DNA from: Xanthomonas sp. AM6
GTDB lineage: Bacteria; Pseudomonadota; Gammaproteobacteria; Xanthomonadales; Xanthomonadaceae
Reading direction: 5' to 3'
Length of the DNA: 64,000 nt
NCBI RefSeq assembly: GCF_025665335.1
Contig: NZ_CP106869.1
Location: 1,948,501-2,012,500, forward strand
In this document: positions 25,213-34,452 of the stretch, one piece after another
Position numbering within the stretch: the first letter of the stretch is position 1
How the letters are laid out: the number at the start of each line of letters is the position of its first letter
The notes under the pieces: generated by a model
Told to the model about the DNA's origin: nothing
The model's database searches: none
Seen by the model: only the letters and a program-made list of their open reading frames with translations
Made by a program: the position numbers and the translations under genes

Positions 25213-27414
25213 ATGCTGAAGATGATCTGCTTGGCCGCCACCTTGGGTGCCGCGGCGTCCGCGTCTGCGTGGCAGACGTCGTTGCAATGGCGCGGCCAGA
25301 CCGCGCGAGCCGAGGCCGCGGCCGACGGCGGTTTCGTGCTGACCTCGGCGCAGGGCACGCGCACGCTGGCGCCACAGCCGCTGCGCAGCGACACCGCCAG
25401 CCCGCTGTTCGATGCGCTGTTCGCGCTGGCGCAGCAGGAACTGCGCGACGACCAGGTGGACGCGATCCGCGATCCCGCGTTCGACCACGGCAAGCCGCTG
25501 CCGTGCGATTGCTACCAGACCGGCGAACGCTGGCCCTACGTGTGGACCCGCGACGTTAGCTATGCCGCCGATCTGGCGCTGGCGCGGCTGGATCCGCAGC
25601 GCACGCGGCGCTCGCTGCGCTTCAAGCTGTCGGCGATGCGCGGTCCGGACGCGCGCCCTGGCCTGTTCGTGGCCCAGGACACCGGCTCCGGCGGCAGCTG
25701 GCCGGTGAGCAGCGACCGCGTGGTCTGGTTCCTGGCGGCGCGGCATCTGCTCGACGACGCCACGTTCGCCGCCGACACCCGCGCCGCGCTCGACGCGACC
25801 CTGGCGCAGGACCGCGAATTCGCCTTCGACCCGCGCATCGGCCTGTACCGCGGCGAGACCTCGTTCCTGGACTGGCGCGAGCAGACCTATCCGGCCTGGA
25901 CCCGCAACGACGTGCGCTTCATCGCCGAATCGTTCGCCCTGTCCACCAACGTGCTGCACTACCAGGCGCTGCGCCTGGGCGAACGGCTGGCGCGCGGGCA
26001 GGGCGACAGCGCGGCCGCGGCGCGCTACGCCGCGTGGGCGGACGCGCTGAAGCAGGCGATCGCGCAGCGCTTCTGGCGCGAGGACCGTGGTACCTACGTC
26101 AGCTACCTCGGCAACGCCGCGCATCCGGTCGCCTACGAGAGCTACGACCTGCTCGGCCTGTCGCTGGCGGTGCTGGCCGACGTGCTGCCGCGCGAACGCG
26201 CGCGCCAGGCGCTGGCGCGCTATCCGGCGGTCGAGGCCGGCAGCCCGGTGGTGTGGCCGCAGCAGCAGGACGTGCCGATCTACCACAATCGCGCGATCTG
26301 GCCGTTCGTCAGCGCCTATGCGCTGCGCGCGGCGCGGCACACCGACGACAGCGCGCGCATCGCCTTCGAGGTGCAGTCGCTGCTGCGCGGCGCCGCCTTG
26401 GCCGGCTCGAACATGGAGAACTACGAATTCCTGAGCCAGGCCGCGCATGTGGACGACGGTCCGCTCAGCGGGCCGGTGGTCAATTCGCCGCGGCAGCTGT
26501 GGTCGGTGGCCGGCTACCTGGCGATGGTGATCGAAGGCGTGTTCGGCGTGGAGGACGACGGCAAGGTCGTGCCCAAGCTGCCGGTGAGCCTGGTGCCGAT
26601 GCTGTTCGGCGACCGCGCCGAGATCGCGCTGCAGCTGCACGGGCGGCGCATCGTGCTGCGGCGGCCGGCGCAGCTGCGCGGCGACCTGCTGGTGGCCGGC
26701 GACACGCGCACCGAGGGCGGCGTGACCACGGTGCACCTGGTCGCGCGCGACACCGCGAGCGACCAGGTGCCGTTGCTCGTGGCGGCGGATGCCTTCGCCC
26801 CGCTCGCGCCGCCGGCGCCGCGCGTCAGCGGCGATGCGCAGGGCTGGCGGGTATCGGCGCCCGCCGACACGGTGCTGTACGTCGATGGGCGGCTCCTACC
26901 GGGCGCGGCCGACGGCGCGCGCCTGCCGCATCGCGAGCAGGTGCAGTGCCTGAGCCTGACCCGGCGCGGCGCGCGTTGGGAGTCGCTGCACAGCCCCAGC
27001 GTCTGCGTCGGCGACGTGGTGCGCCTGGCCGGACGCGACGACTGGCGCTGGGCCGCGCCGCACGATGGCGAGTACCGGCTGAGCCTGCGCTACGTCAACG
27101 CACACGGTCCGATCAACACCGGCGTCACCGCCGCGGTGAAGCGGTTGCAACTGCAGTGCGGCGATGCCGCGCCGCAGTGGATGCCGGTGGTGATGCCGCA
27201 CAGTGTCGGCGAGCAGGAATCCACCGCGGCCGTGTTCGCGCTGAAGGCCGGGCAGGACTGCCGCATCCGCCTGGCGCCCGCGGCCAACATGAGCGCGCTG
27301 CAGCACTTCGCGCGCTACACCGGCGGCCAGGGTGGCGCCGATGGCGTGGTCAATGCGGCCGACGTCGCCGCGCTGCTGATCGTGCCGGCCGGCGCGATCC
27401 GGGAGCGCCGATGA
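25213..27414 (+). CDS. Six-hairpin glycosidase (glucoamylase-like)
   Basis: Start ATG 25213 is chosen because it begins a signal peptide (MLKMICLAATLGAAASASAW). The nearest strong ribosome site (GAGGGAGGGAGG, 25171-25182) is 30 nt upstream, so the start is not certain. The 733-aa protein shows an (alpha/alpha)6-barrel pattern: YQTGERWPYVWTRDVSYAADLA, DTGSGGSWPVSSDRVVWFLAAR, FLDWREQTYPAW and VVWPQQQDVPIYHNRAIWPFV. A beta-rich C-terminal third follows. Similar proteins at this position in other Xanthomonas are called glucan 1,4-alpha-glucosidase. It is likely periplasmic. The stop overlaps the transporter start (ATGA); it heads a three-gene operon. Confidence 0.85.
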   Translation: MLKMICLAATLGAAASASAWQTSLQWRGQTARAEAAADGGFVLTSAQGTRTLAPQPLRSDTASPLFDALFALAQQELRDDQVDAIRDPAFDHGKPLPCDCYQTGERWPYVWTRDVSYAADLALARLDPQRTRRSLRFKLSAMRGPDARPGLFVAQDTGSGGSWPVSSDRVVWFLAARHLLDDATFAADTRAALDATLAQDREFAFDPRIGLYRGETSFLDWREQTYPAWTRNDVRFIAESFALSTNVLHYQALRLGERLARGQGDSAAAARYAAWADALKQAIAQRFWREDRGTYVSYLGNAAHPVAYESYDLLGLSLAVLADVLPRERARQALARYPAVEAGSPVVWPQQQDVPIYHNRAIWPFVSAYALRAARHTDDSARIAFEVQSLLRGAALAGSNMENYEFLSQAAHVDDGPLSGPVVNSPRQLWSVAGYLAMVIEGVFGVEDDGKVVPKLPVSLVPMLFGDRAEIALQLHGRRIVLRRPAQLRGDLLVAGDTRTEGGVTTVHLVARDTASDQVPLLVAADAFAPLAPPAPRVSGDAQGWRVSAPADTVLYVDGRLLPGAADGARLPHREQVQCLSLTRRGARWESLHSPSVCVGDVVRLAGRDDWRWAAPHDGEYRLSLRYVNAHGPINTGVTAAVKRLQLQCGDAAPQWMPVVMPHSVGEQESTAAVFALKAGQDCRIRLAPAANMSALQHFARYTGGQGGADGVVNAADVAALLIVPAGAIRERR

Positions 27415-28901
27415 GCGCCGTATCGCGCGCCAAGCCGGCGCTGTCGTTCTGGCAGATCTGGAACATGTGCTTCGGTTTCCTCGGCATCCAGTTCGGCTTC
27501 GCGCTGCAGAACGCCAATGCCAGCCGCATCTTCCAGACCCTGGGCGCGGACATGGAGCAGGTGCCGGGCCTGTGGATCGCCGCGCCGCTGACCGGGCTGA
27601 TCGTGCAGCCGATCGTCGGCCATCTGTCCGACCGCACCTGGAACCGCTTCGGCCGGCGTCGCCCGTATTTCATGGTCGGCGCGCTGTTCACCACGCTGGC
27701 GTTGCTGGCGATGCCGAACTCGCCGGCGCTGTGGGTGGCCGCCGGCACGCTGTGGATCCTGGATGCCTCGATCAACATCTCGATGGAGCCGTTCCGCGCC
27801 TTCGTCGGCGACCAGTTGCCGCAGCGCCAGCGCGCCAGCGGCTATGCGATGCAGAGTTTCTTCATCGGCGTGGGCGCGGTCGTGGCGAGCATGCTGCCGT
27901 GGCTGCTGGCGCAGTGGGGGGTGAGCAACACCGCCGCGCCGGGCCAGGTGCCGGCCACGGTGCGCTACGCGTTCTACCTGGGCGGCGCGGTGCTGTTCCT
28001 GTCGATCGGCTGGACCGTGCTGCGCACCCGCGAGTATCCGCCCGAGGCGCTGCAGGCTTTCGACGACGCGCCGGCGGCGGTGGATTCCGCAGGGACGGTC
28101 CTGCGCCGGTCGGACGGCGCCGCGGTGCTGTGGCTGGCGATCGGCCTTGCCGGCGCGGCGGCGATCGCCTGGAGCGGCGGCGACCGCATGCTGTACGTGC
28201 TGGCCGGCCTGTTCGCCGGCTATGGGCTGTTGCGATGGCTGGCGCCGCGGCTGCGGCCCGGGCACATGCTGGCGGCGATCATGCGCGACGTGCAGGCGAT
28301 GCCGCAGGCGATGCGGCGCCTGGCCTGGGTGCAGTTCTTCTCCTGGTTCGCGCTGTTCGCGATGTGGATCTACACCACCGCGGCGGTGACGCAGACGCAT
28401 TACGGCGCCACCGACACCGCTTCGGCGGCGTACAACGACGGCGCCAACTGGGTGGGCGTGTTGTTCGGCGCGTACAACGGCTTCGCGGCGCTGGCGGCGA
28501 TCGCCATTCCGCTGCTGGTGCGCGCGTTCGGCCTGCGCGTCAGCCACCTGCTCAACCTGTGCCTGGGCGCGGCCGGCCTGCTGTCGTTCCTGTGGATCCG
28601 CGACCCGCACTGGCTGCTGCTGTCGATGCTCGGCGTCGGCTTCGCCTGGGCCTCGATCCTGTCGCTGCCGTACGCCTTGCTGTCCGACAGCGTGCCGGCG
28701 GCGAAGATGGGCGTGTACATGGGCATCTTCAATTTCTTCATCGTGATCCCGCAGCTGGTCGCGGTCAGCGTGCTGGGTTTCGTGCTCACGCACTGGCTCG
28801 GCGGCCGGCCGCTGTACGCGCTGGGCATCGGCGGCGCCAGCCTGCTGGTGGCGGCGCTGTGCGTGCTGCGGGTTCCCGCCGAACAGGGAGCAAGGCAATG
28901 A
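27411..28901 (+). CDS. MFS sugar transporter (sucrose/maltose:proton symporter type)
   Basis: This 496-aa inner-membrane transporter has about 12 hydrophobic helices. It carries the family signatures GHLSDRTWNRFGRRRPYF after helix 2 and an ISMEPFRAFVGDQLP segment typical of the plant-sucrose-transporter-like (SLC45/GPH-related) maltose carriers of alpha- and gammaproteobacteria. The start ATG at 27411 overlaps the glycosidase stop, and its own stop overlaps the amylase start, so the operon is translationally coupled. It probably carries maltose or short maltodextrins from the periplasm to the cytoplasmic alpha-glucosidase (17127). Confidence 0.9.
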   Translation: MSAVSRAKPALSFWQIWNMCFGFLGIQFGFALQNANASRIFQTLGADMEQVPGLWIAAPLTGLIVQPIVGHLSDRTWNRFGRRRPYFMVGALFTTLALLAMPNSPALWVAAGTLWILDASINISMEPFRAFVGDQLPQRQRASGYAMQSFFIGVGAVVASMLPWLLAQWGVSNTAAPGQVPATVRYAFYLGGAVLFLSIGWTVLRTREYPPEALQAFDDAPAAVDSAGTVLRRSDGAAVLWLAIGLAGAAAIAWSGGDRMLYVLAGLFAGYGLLRWLAPRLRPGHMLAAIMRDVQAMPQAMRRLAWVQFFSWFALFAMWIYTTAAVTQTHYGATDTASAAYNDGANWVGVLFGAYNGFAALAAIAIPLLVRAFGLRVSHLLNLCLGAAGLLSFLWIRDPHWLLLSMLGVGFAWASILSLPYALLSDSVPAAKMGVYMGIFNFFIVIPQLVAVSVLGFVLTHWLGGRPLYALGIGGASLLVAALCVLRVPAEQGARQ

Positions 28902-30574
28902 CGTATCGGATGTCGCTGCTGGCGCTGGCGCTGCTGGGCGCCTGCGCGCAACCGGCGCGCGCGCAGCAGGCGGAGTACTACGGCACGCTGGAGCCGTTCG
29001 CCAGCGACGCGGTGTATTTCGTGGTCACCGACCGCTTCGTCAACGGCGATCCCGGCAACGACCAGCGCGACCAGGGCGGCGCGCACCGCACCTTCGACAT
29101 TCCGCTGCCGGCGCCGGCGGGCGAGAGCGACAACATCGGCTACCTGGGCGGCGACTTCAAGGGCGTGGTCGACAACGCCGGCTACATCCGCGGCCTGGGT
29201 TTCGGCGCGGTGTGGATCACCCCGATCGTCGACAATCCGGACGAGGCGTTCACCGGCGGCAAGCCGATCAGCTGGGGTAGCAACCTGAGCGACCGCGGCA
29301 AGACCGGCTACCACGGCTACTGGGGCGTCAACTTCTACAAGCTGGACGAGCACCTGCCCAGCCCGGGCCTGGATTTCGCCGGCTTCACCAAGGCGATGCA
29401 CGCGCAGCGGCTGAAGGTGGTGCTGGACATCGTCGGCAACCACGGCTCGCCGGCCTACACGATGCCCAAGCGGCAGCCGATGTTCGGCCAGGTGTTCGAC
29501 CGCGATGGCACGCTCGTCGCCGACCACCAGAACCTGCCCCCGGCCAGGCTCGATCCGGCGCACAACCCGTTGCATGCGTTCTACAACACCGGCGGTGGCC
29601 TGGCCGAGCTGTCGGACTTCAACGAGCGCAACCCGGCGGTGATGGAGTACCTGGTCGGCGCCTATTCGCAATGGCTGGGGCAGGGTGCCGACGCGTTCCG
29701 CATCGACACCATCGGCTGGATGCCGGACAGTTTCTGGCACGAGTTCGTGCGCCGCATCCGCGCGCAGCGGCCGGGTATGTTTATGTTCGGCGAAGCCTTC
29801 GACTACGACGCGCGCAAGATCGCCGGGCACACCTGGGCGCGCAATGCCGGGGTCAGCGTGCTGGACTTCCCGCTGAAGCAGGCGCTGGCGTCGGTATTCG
29901 GGCATGCGCGCGGCGGCTTCGAGCAGCTGCAGGCGCCGCTGTACCTGGAGCGCGGCCCGTACGCCAATCCGTACGAACTGATGACCTTCTACGACAACCA
30001 CGACATGGCGCGGCTCGACGCCAGCGACACCGGTTTCATCGACGCGCACAACTGGCTGTTCACCGCGCGTGGCATCCCGGTGCTCTATTACGGCTCGGAA
30101 ACCGGCTTCATGCGCGGCCGCGCCGAGCACGCCGGCAACCGCAACTACTTCGGCCAGGAGCGGGTGGATGCTGCGCCGCAGAGCCCGATCTTCGCGCCGC
30201 TGCAGCGCATCGCGCAGCTGCGCCAGCGCAGTCCGGCATTGCAGCGCGGGCTGCAGCTCAACCTGCGCCTGTCCGGCGACGAAGCGGTGTTCTATCGCGT
30301 GTACCAGCATGCCGGCAGCACCCAGACCGCGCTGGTGCTGCTGAACAAGAGCGACGCGCCGAAGACGCTGGAAGTGAATCGCTACCTGCAGTCCGGCACC
30401 TGGCGCGACGGCTTCGACGGCAGCGCGATCGAGGTCGCGGGCAGCTTGCGTGCCGAGGTGCCGGCGCACGGCGTGCGCGTGTTCCTGTCCGATGCCCCGA
30501 TCGTGCGCCCGGACCTGCGCGCGCGGCTCGCCTGGCTGATGTCGGCCAAGGACGGCGTGGCGCCGGCGCAATAG
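28898..30574 (+). CDS. GH13 alpha-amylase/cyclomaltodextrin-type lipoprotein
   Basis: This 558-aa GH13 enzyme is predicted to degrade alpha-glucans outside the cytoplasm. The N-terminus MTYRMSLLALALLGAC fits a lipobox (LGAC, Cys16), so membrane anchoring is likely; cleavage by signal peptidase I after PARAQ is the alternative. Catalytic residues are Asp270 (DAFRIDTIGW), Glu299 (MFGEAFDY) and Asp369 (YDNHDMARL). VYFVVTDRFVNGDPGNDQ and GDFKGVVDNAGYI resemble CGTase and neopullulanase relatives. The long CGTase starch-binding tail is absent. It is the last gene of the operon; a palindromic repeat follows 19 nt later. Confidence 0.9.
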   Translation: MTYRMSLLALALLGACAQPARAQQAEYYGTLEPFASDAVYFVVTDRFVNGDPGNDQRDQGGAHRTFDIPLPAPAGESDNIGYLGGDFKGVVDNAGYIRGLGFGAVWITPIVDNPDEAFTGGKPISWGSNLSDRGKTGYHGYWGVNFYKLDEHLPSPGLDFAGFTKAMHAQRLKVVLDIVGNHGSPAYTMPKRQPMFGQVFDRDGTLVADHQNLPPARLDPAHNPLHAFYNTGGGLAELSDFNERNPAVMEYLVGAYSQWLGQGADAFRIDTIGWMPDSFWHEFVRRIRAQRPGMFMFGEAFDYDARKIAGHTWARNAGVSVLDFPLKQALASVFGHARGGFEQLQAPLYLERGPYANPYELMTFYDNHDMARLDASDTGFIDAHNWLFTARGIPVLYYGSETGFMRGRAEHAGNRNYFGQERVDAAPQSPIFAPLQRIAQLRQRSPALQRGLQLNLRLSGDEAVFYRVYQHAGSTQTALVLLNKSDAPKTLEVNRYLQSGTWRDGFDGSAIEVAGSLRAEVPAHGVRVFLSDAPIVRPDLRARLAWLMSAKDGVAPAQ

Positions 30575-30592
30575 CGTTTCGTCGACCCCGTT

Positions 30593-30660
30593 CCTGTAGG
30601 AGCGGCTTTAGCCGCGACGCTCTGTCGGTAAAGCGTCGCGGCTAAAGCCGCTCCTACAGG
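30593..30660. repeat. REP-like palindromic repeat (GTAGGAGCGGC family)
   Basis: Perfect 29-bp inverted arms (30593-30621 and 30632-30660) surround a 10-nt loop. The outer part reads CCTGTAGGAGCGGCTTTAGC. This is a typical intergenic repeat of Xanthomonas and Pseudomonas and may act as a transcription-end structure for the amylase operon. Degenerate half copies lie near 30724-30747 and 22752-22776. No gene is visible in 30575-30881. Confidence 0.9.
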
Positions 30661-30881
30661 GGGCGTTGCACTGCAGGAAGGTTTCGGCCTTCGCCGAACC
30701 GTGCGGCCTTCGGCTTCGCTCGTCGCGACCGAAGTCGCTCCTACAAAAGTCGGCTGCGCGCGCCGGCTAGGTGCGCGCTTACAGTCCCGACTGCTTCCGC
30801 AGCTGAGCACCCAGAAGGCTTGGTTCGCTGCGGCTGATGGCGCAGCCGCGCGGCGCCGCTTCCACACACGAAGCCGGCGGT

Positions 30882-32453
30882 TCACGCCGCCGCCGGATGC
30901 GGATCGGCCCACACGCTGTTGGGTTCGCCATGCCGTGCGCGGCGCGCGGTCGCGCGCGCCAGCGCGGCGAAGCCTGCCGCCATCGCCAGGGCCATGCCGT
31001 CGACCCAGAACAACGGCCATTGCCCGGCCGCGGCGCTGGTCCACATCCACCAGCCGCTGGCCAGGCCGTGCGCCAGCGGGATCGCCGCGGTCACCGCCGC
31101 CGCCGCCCACAGCAGTTCGCGCGCGGCCTGCGCCGGCGCGCGCAGCGCCGCCCACAGCGCGCACAGCGCCCAGCTGCCGAAGCAGGTCCAGCGCATGCCG
31201 GCGTCCACCGCGTCCGGCGCGGCGCGTTCCAGCACCTGCACCGCGATGAATGCCGCCGAGATCGCCACGCACAGGCCGATGCACACGCCGACCGTGGCCC
31301 GCGCCATGTTGATCTGCGCGCGGCCCTGCTGCGCCTGGCGGCGCTTGCGCCGCGATTCGATCCACAGCAGGTTGCCCGAGTAGAACAGGAACGCGCCGCC
31401 GATGCCGAGCAGGAAGTACAGCCACGGCACCAGCGCGTTGCCGTACTCGCCGAAGTGCAGCGCATAGGCCGAGGTCAGCGTGGCGTGGTTGGCGTCGCGG
31501 CGGCCGGGCAGCTGCGTGGCGAGCACCTTGCCGCTGGCCGCCTCCAGCGCCACCGTGCCGGTCGGCCCCAGCGCGCCAGGCGAATCGCCGCTGATCTCCA
31601 CCGTGGCGTTGCGGTCGCCGGCATGCTGCAGCTTCATGTACACCGGCTCGAATTCGTGCAGGCCCTGCCGCCTTGCCTCGGCCACGGCGCGCGCGCTCCA
31701 GTCGGCCAGCGTGCCCACCGGCGCCGGCGCGCCGCTGGCGCTGCGCACCGGCGCGGTGTCCATCGCCACCGGCACCGCCTCGGGCAGCTTGCCGTCGAAG
31801 ACCAGCGGGTTGAGCGCCGCCATCAGCACCAGCGACAGGCACAGCACCGCGCCGGTCACCGCGAACATCAGGTGCAGCGGCAGGCTCAGCACGCCGACCA
31901 CGTTGTGCGCGTCCAGCCAGAACTGCTTGAGATTGCGGCCGGGCCGCAGCGCGAACAGGTCCTTGAGCAGCTTGGGCAGGTGGATGATCACCCCGGACAC
32001 GATCGCCACCGCGTACAGCAGGCTGACGATGCCCATCAGATAGACGCCGGCCACCGGCAAGCCGAGCGTGTAGTGCAGTTCGTTGACCAGCGTGGCCAGG
32101 CCGGCCTGCGGCAGGGTCGGGCCGCCGTCCAGGTCGTCCAGCGTGGCCATCTGCCACACGCCCTCGGCGTCGGGCCAGTAGATCAGCGCCTTGGGGAATT
32201 CGCTGCTGGGGAACAGCATGCCGAGCATCGGCTTGGCCTGCGGGTGCCGCGCCAGCGTGGCGTCGAGCAGGCGCTGCGCATCGTCCAGGGTCTGCACCGG
32301 CACCACCTGCTGCGACTGCCAGCGCGGCAGGTCGTGGTGGAACACGGTGATCGCCCCGGCGTAGAAGGCGACGAACAGGGCGAAGCCGGCGACCAGGCCC
32401 ATCCAGGTGTGCAGCGCGGTGAAGGTGCGCAGCGTGGTGGCGTGCAGTTTCAT
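30882..32453 (-). CDS. PepSY-associated transmembrane protein (PiuB-like)
   Basis: This 523-aa inner-membrane protein has membrane helices near the N-terminus (about 12-40), in the middle (about 135-160 and 190-215) and several at the end. It has the PepSY/DUF2771-like arrangement HTWMGLVAGFALFVAFYAGAI, FHHDLPRW, NELHYTLGLP and HNVVGVLSLPLHLMFAVTGA. Family members are linked to siderophore use, probably iron reduction or release. It is the last gene of a three-gene operon, 10 nt after DUF3649. An iron link is supported by a Fur-like site upstream. Confidence 0.88.
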   Translation of the reverse strand: MKLHATTLRTFTALHTWMGLVAGFALFVAFYAGAITVFHHDLPRWQSQQVVPVQTLDDAQRLLDATLARHPQAKPMLGMLFPSSEFPKALIYWPDAEGVWQMATLDDLDGGPTLPQAGLATLVNELHYTLGLPVAGVYLMGIVSLLYAVAIVSGVIIHLPKLLKDLFALRPGRNLKQFWLDAHNVVGVLSLPLHLMFAVTGAVLCLSLVLMAALNPLVFDGKLPEAVPVAMDTAPVRSASGAPAPVGTLADWSARAVAEARRQGLHEFEPVYMKLQHAGDRNATVEISGDSPGALGPTGTVALEAASGKVLATQLPGRRDANHATLTSAYALHFGEYGNALVPWLYFLLGIGGAFLFYSGNLLWIESRRKRRQAQQGRAQINMARATVGVCIGLCVAISAAFIAVQVLERAAPDAVDAGMRWTCFGSWALCALWAALRAPAQAARELLWAAAAVTAAIPLAHGLASGWWMWTSAAAGQWPLFWVDGMALAMAAGFAALARATARRARHGEPNSVWADPHPAAA

Positions 32454-32463
32454 GCGGATGTCC

Positions 32464-32730
32464 TCATTGCGCCCAGCCCAGGGCCTTCAGCGCCCACAGC
32501 AGGGCGAAGCCGGCCAGCGCCAGCGCGCTCAGCCATGTCCAGGCGCGGCGCCCGCTGGCGAAGCAGTAGGCGCCGATCGCCACGCCCACCCACAGCGGCA
32601 CGAATGCGATCAGCGCGGGGACCAGCGCCTGCTGCCACGGCCCCGGCGGCAGCCAGCAGACCAGGCCGGTCGACGCGGTGGCCAGGAAGAAGCCGGGGAT
32701 CAGCGCGGCCAGCCCGCGGCTCCACATCAT
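32464..32730 (-). CDS. Small membrane protein, DUF3649-like
   Basis: The start ATG at 32730 overlaps the stop of the upstream gene (ATGA); a second ATG follows. The 88-aa product has three hydrophobic stretches (GLAALIPGFFLATASTGLVC; ALVPALIAFVPLWVGVAIGAY; WLSALALAGFALLWALKAL). Small proteins of this type sit between DUF3325 and PepSY genes in iron-uptake operons. The biochemical role is unknown. Family assignment is from memory and position. Confidence 0.75.
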   Translation of the reverse strand: MMWSRGLAALIPGFFLATASTGLVCWLPPGPWQQALVPALIAFVPLWVGVAIGAYCFASGRRAWTWLSALALAGFALLWALKALGWAQ

Positions 32731-33026
32731 CGCGGCCGGCCCCGCGCGGCGTCGCCCGCGCCGCCGCCCAAGGCGGCCAAGGTCGGCACCAGCATCAGCG
32801 CCAGCATCCAGCTGGCGAGCATCGCGCACAATCCCGCGCCGACGCCCAGTTGCGCGATCCACGCCGCTAGCGAGGCCATCGCCAGCGCCAGGCCCAGCCC
32901 GTTGCCGAACCGGCGCAGGCGCTGCAGCGGCGCCAGGCGGCAGTTCGGCGAGCCGGCGTACAGGGCCAGGGCCGACAATGCCGCGCACACCGCAGCCAGG
33001 ACGATGCCGCCCACCGACGGACTCAT
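32727..33026 (-). CDS. Small membrane protein, DUF3325-like
   Basis: This 99-aa product starts at ATG 33026 (MSPSVGGIVLAAVCAALSAL). It has three hydrophobic helices, with RLRRFGNGLGLALAMASLAAW between the first and second. It is the first gene of the DUF3325-DUF3649-PepSY operon. The frame is open much further upstream, but that sequence is arginine/proline-rich and not membrane-like, so the internal ATG is preferred. Function is unknown. Confidence 0.72.
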   Translation of the reverse strand: MSPSVGGIVLAAVCAALSALALYAGSPNCRLAPLQRLRRFGNGLGLALAMASLAAWIAQLGVGAGLCAMLASWMLALMLVPTLAALGGGAGDAARGRPR

Positions 33027-33185
33027 CGGCCACCGCGCCGCGGTGCCGTTGGCGCCGCTCCATGACGCGGCACGGCGGCGGGCAGGGCGGCGAAGGCCGG
33101 GCGGACGGCGGGGCGGGCAGGGGGCATCGACAGATCCAGGCGGTGGCGGGCGACCACGGCAATCCGCGGCGCGACTCCCGCAGAT

Positions 33186-33204
33186 GATAATGATTCTGCT
33201 TTCG
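33186..33204 (-). promoter_or_regulatory. Fur-box-like site upstream of the PepSY operon
   Basis: GATAATGATTCTGCTTTCG matches 12 of 19 positions of the Fur consensus, with a perfect first half (GATAATGAT). It lies 160 bp before the first gene of the operon, in the otherwise empty 319-nt gap 33027-33345. This predicts iron repression. Confidence 0.45.
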
Positions 33205-33345
33205 CAATGAAACGCGGCCGGCAGCTGCTGTCGCGCCTGGCAGCAGGAGGGGAGCGCCCGGGCCTCCACAGAGCGCGAGCCGGCAGGGGCGCGTCCTTGC
33301 CGGTCGACGGCGCCGACGTACTGCGGCTTCCCGCAGGCTGCGGCG

Positions 33346-34431
33346 TTAGCCGCGCTGCGAGGAGCCGCGCAGGGCCAGGGTCACCGGCAGGGTGCGGCTG
33401 GCGACCGGCTGCCCGGCGATCTGCGCCAGCAGGGTGTCCACCAGCACCGCGCCGGCCAGCTTGGTGTCCTGCTGCACGGTCGACAGCGCCGGCGCCACGC
33501 AGGCGGCGACCGGGATGTCGTCGAACCCGGCCAGGGCCACGTCTTCGGGCACGCGCAGACCGTGTTCGCGCAGCGCCTTCAGCGCGCCGATCGCGATCAG
33601 GTCGCTGGCGGCGAACACCGCGTCGAAACGTTCGCCCCGGCGCAGCAGCGCCAGCGCCGCCTCGTAGCCGGACTGCTCGGTGGTGATCGCGTCCACCTGC
33701 AACCCGGGAGCGATGTCCGACCCGGCCGCGCGCAGCGCCTGCGCATGGCCGCGGTAGCGCTCGAGGAATTCGGGATAGTGGTTCGAGGCGTCGCCGAGGA
33801 AGGCGATGCGCCGGCAGCCCTGCTCCAGCAGGTGCGCGGTGATGTCGTGGCCGCCCTGGAAGTTGTCGCTGCCGATCGACACCCCCGGCTGCCCGGGCAG
33901 CACCGCGCCCCAGCGCACGAAGTGGGTGCCTTGCTCGACCAGGTGCTGCAGCCGCTGCTGCGCCTGCAGGTAGTCGCCGTAGCCGAGCAGGATCAGGCCG
34001 TCGGCCTTCTGGCTGTCGCCGTAGTCGGCCCGCCAGTTGTCCGACAGCTGCTGGAACGACACCAGCAGGTCGTAGCCGTGGCGCGCGCAGGCGCGGGTGA
34101 TCGAACCCAGCATCGAGTGGAAGAACGGGTTGATCAGCGAATCGTCGGTGGTCGGGTCCTCGAAGAACAGCAGCGCCAGCGTGCCGGCATTGCGCAGGCG
34201 CAGGCTGGAGGCGTGCTTGTCGACCTTGTAGTTCAGCTCGTTGGCGATCGCCAGGATCTTGCGCCGGGTCTGCTCGTTGACCGCCGGGCTGCCGCGCAGG
34301 GCGCGCGACACGGTGGGTTGCGACACGCCTGCCAGATAGGCGATATCGAGCGATGTGGCCTTGCCTTTGATGACGGGCGCTCGCAGTGCAGGGAAACAGA
34401 GCGAAGCATGCCACGGCGTACGGGATAGCAC
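33346..34431 (-). CDS. LacI-family transcriptional regulator (MalR-like)
   Basis: This is a sugar-responsive repressor. The helix-turn-helix is clear (TSLDIAYLAGVSQPTVSRAL, with the LacI hinge region after it), followed by a periplasmic-binding-like effector domain (LALLFFEDPTTDDSLINPFF to AGFDDIPVAACVAP and AGAVLVDTLLAQIAGQP). The start is uncertain: GTG 34431 gives 361 aa with about 20 residues before the HTH; no good ribosome site is visible and the frame is open further upstream. It is encoded 2.8 kb from the amylase operon and is the only LacI protein in the window. It is therefore the best candidate to bind the three TGAATACGTATGCA operators (inference). Confidence 0.88.
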   Translation of the reverse strand: MLSRTPWHASLCFPALRAPVIKGKATSLDIAYLAGVSQPTVSRALRGSPAVNEQTRRKILAIANELNYKVDKHASSLRLRNAGTLALLFFEDPTTDDSLINPFFHSMLGSITRACARHGYDLLVSFQQLSDNWRADYGDSQKADGLILLGYGDYLQAQQRLQHLVEQGTHFVRWGAVLPGQPGVSIGSDNFQGGHDITAHLLEQGCRRIAFLGDASNHYPEFLERYRGHAQALRAAGSDIAPGLQVDAITTEQSGYEAALALLRRGERFDAVFAASDLIAIGALKALREHGLRVPEDVALAGFDDIPVAACVAPALSTVQQDTKLAGAVLVDTLLAQIAGQPVASRTLPVTLALRGSSQRG

Positions 34432-34452
34432 CTGCTGCGGTGCAGCGTTGGT

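Noticed and set aside
23038-26736. A 1232-codon minus-strand open frame across GH97 and the six-hairpin glycosidase gene
   Set aside because: It has low-complexity composition, no domain, and conflicts with two well-supported genes.
26034-27410. A long N-terminal extension of the MFS transporter frame
   Set aside because: The upstream part is compositionally shadow-like and overlaps the glycosidase gene; ATG 27411 gives a normal transporter N-terminus and an ATGA overlap.
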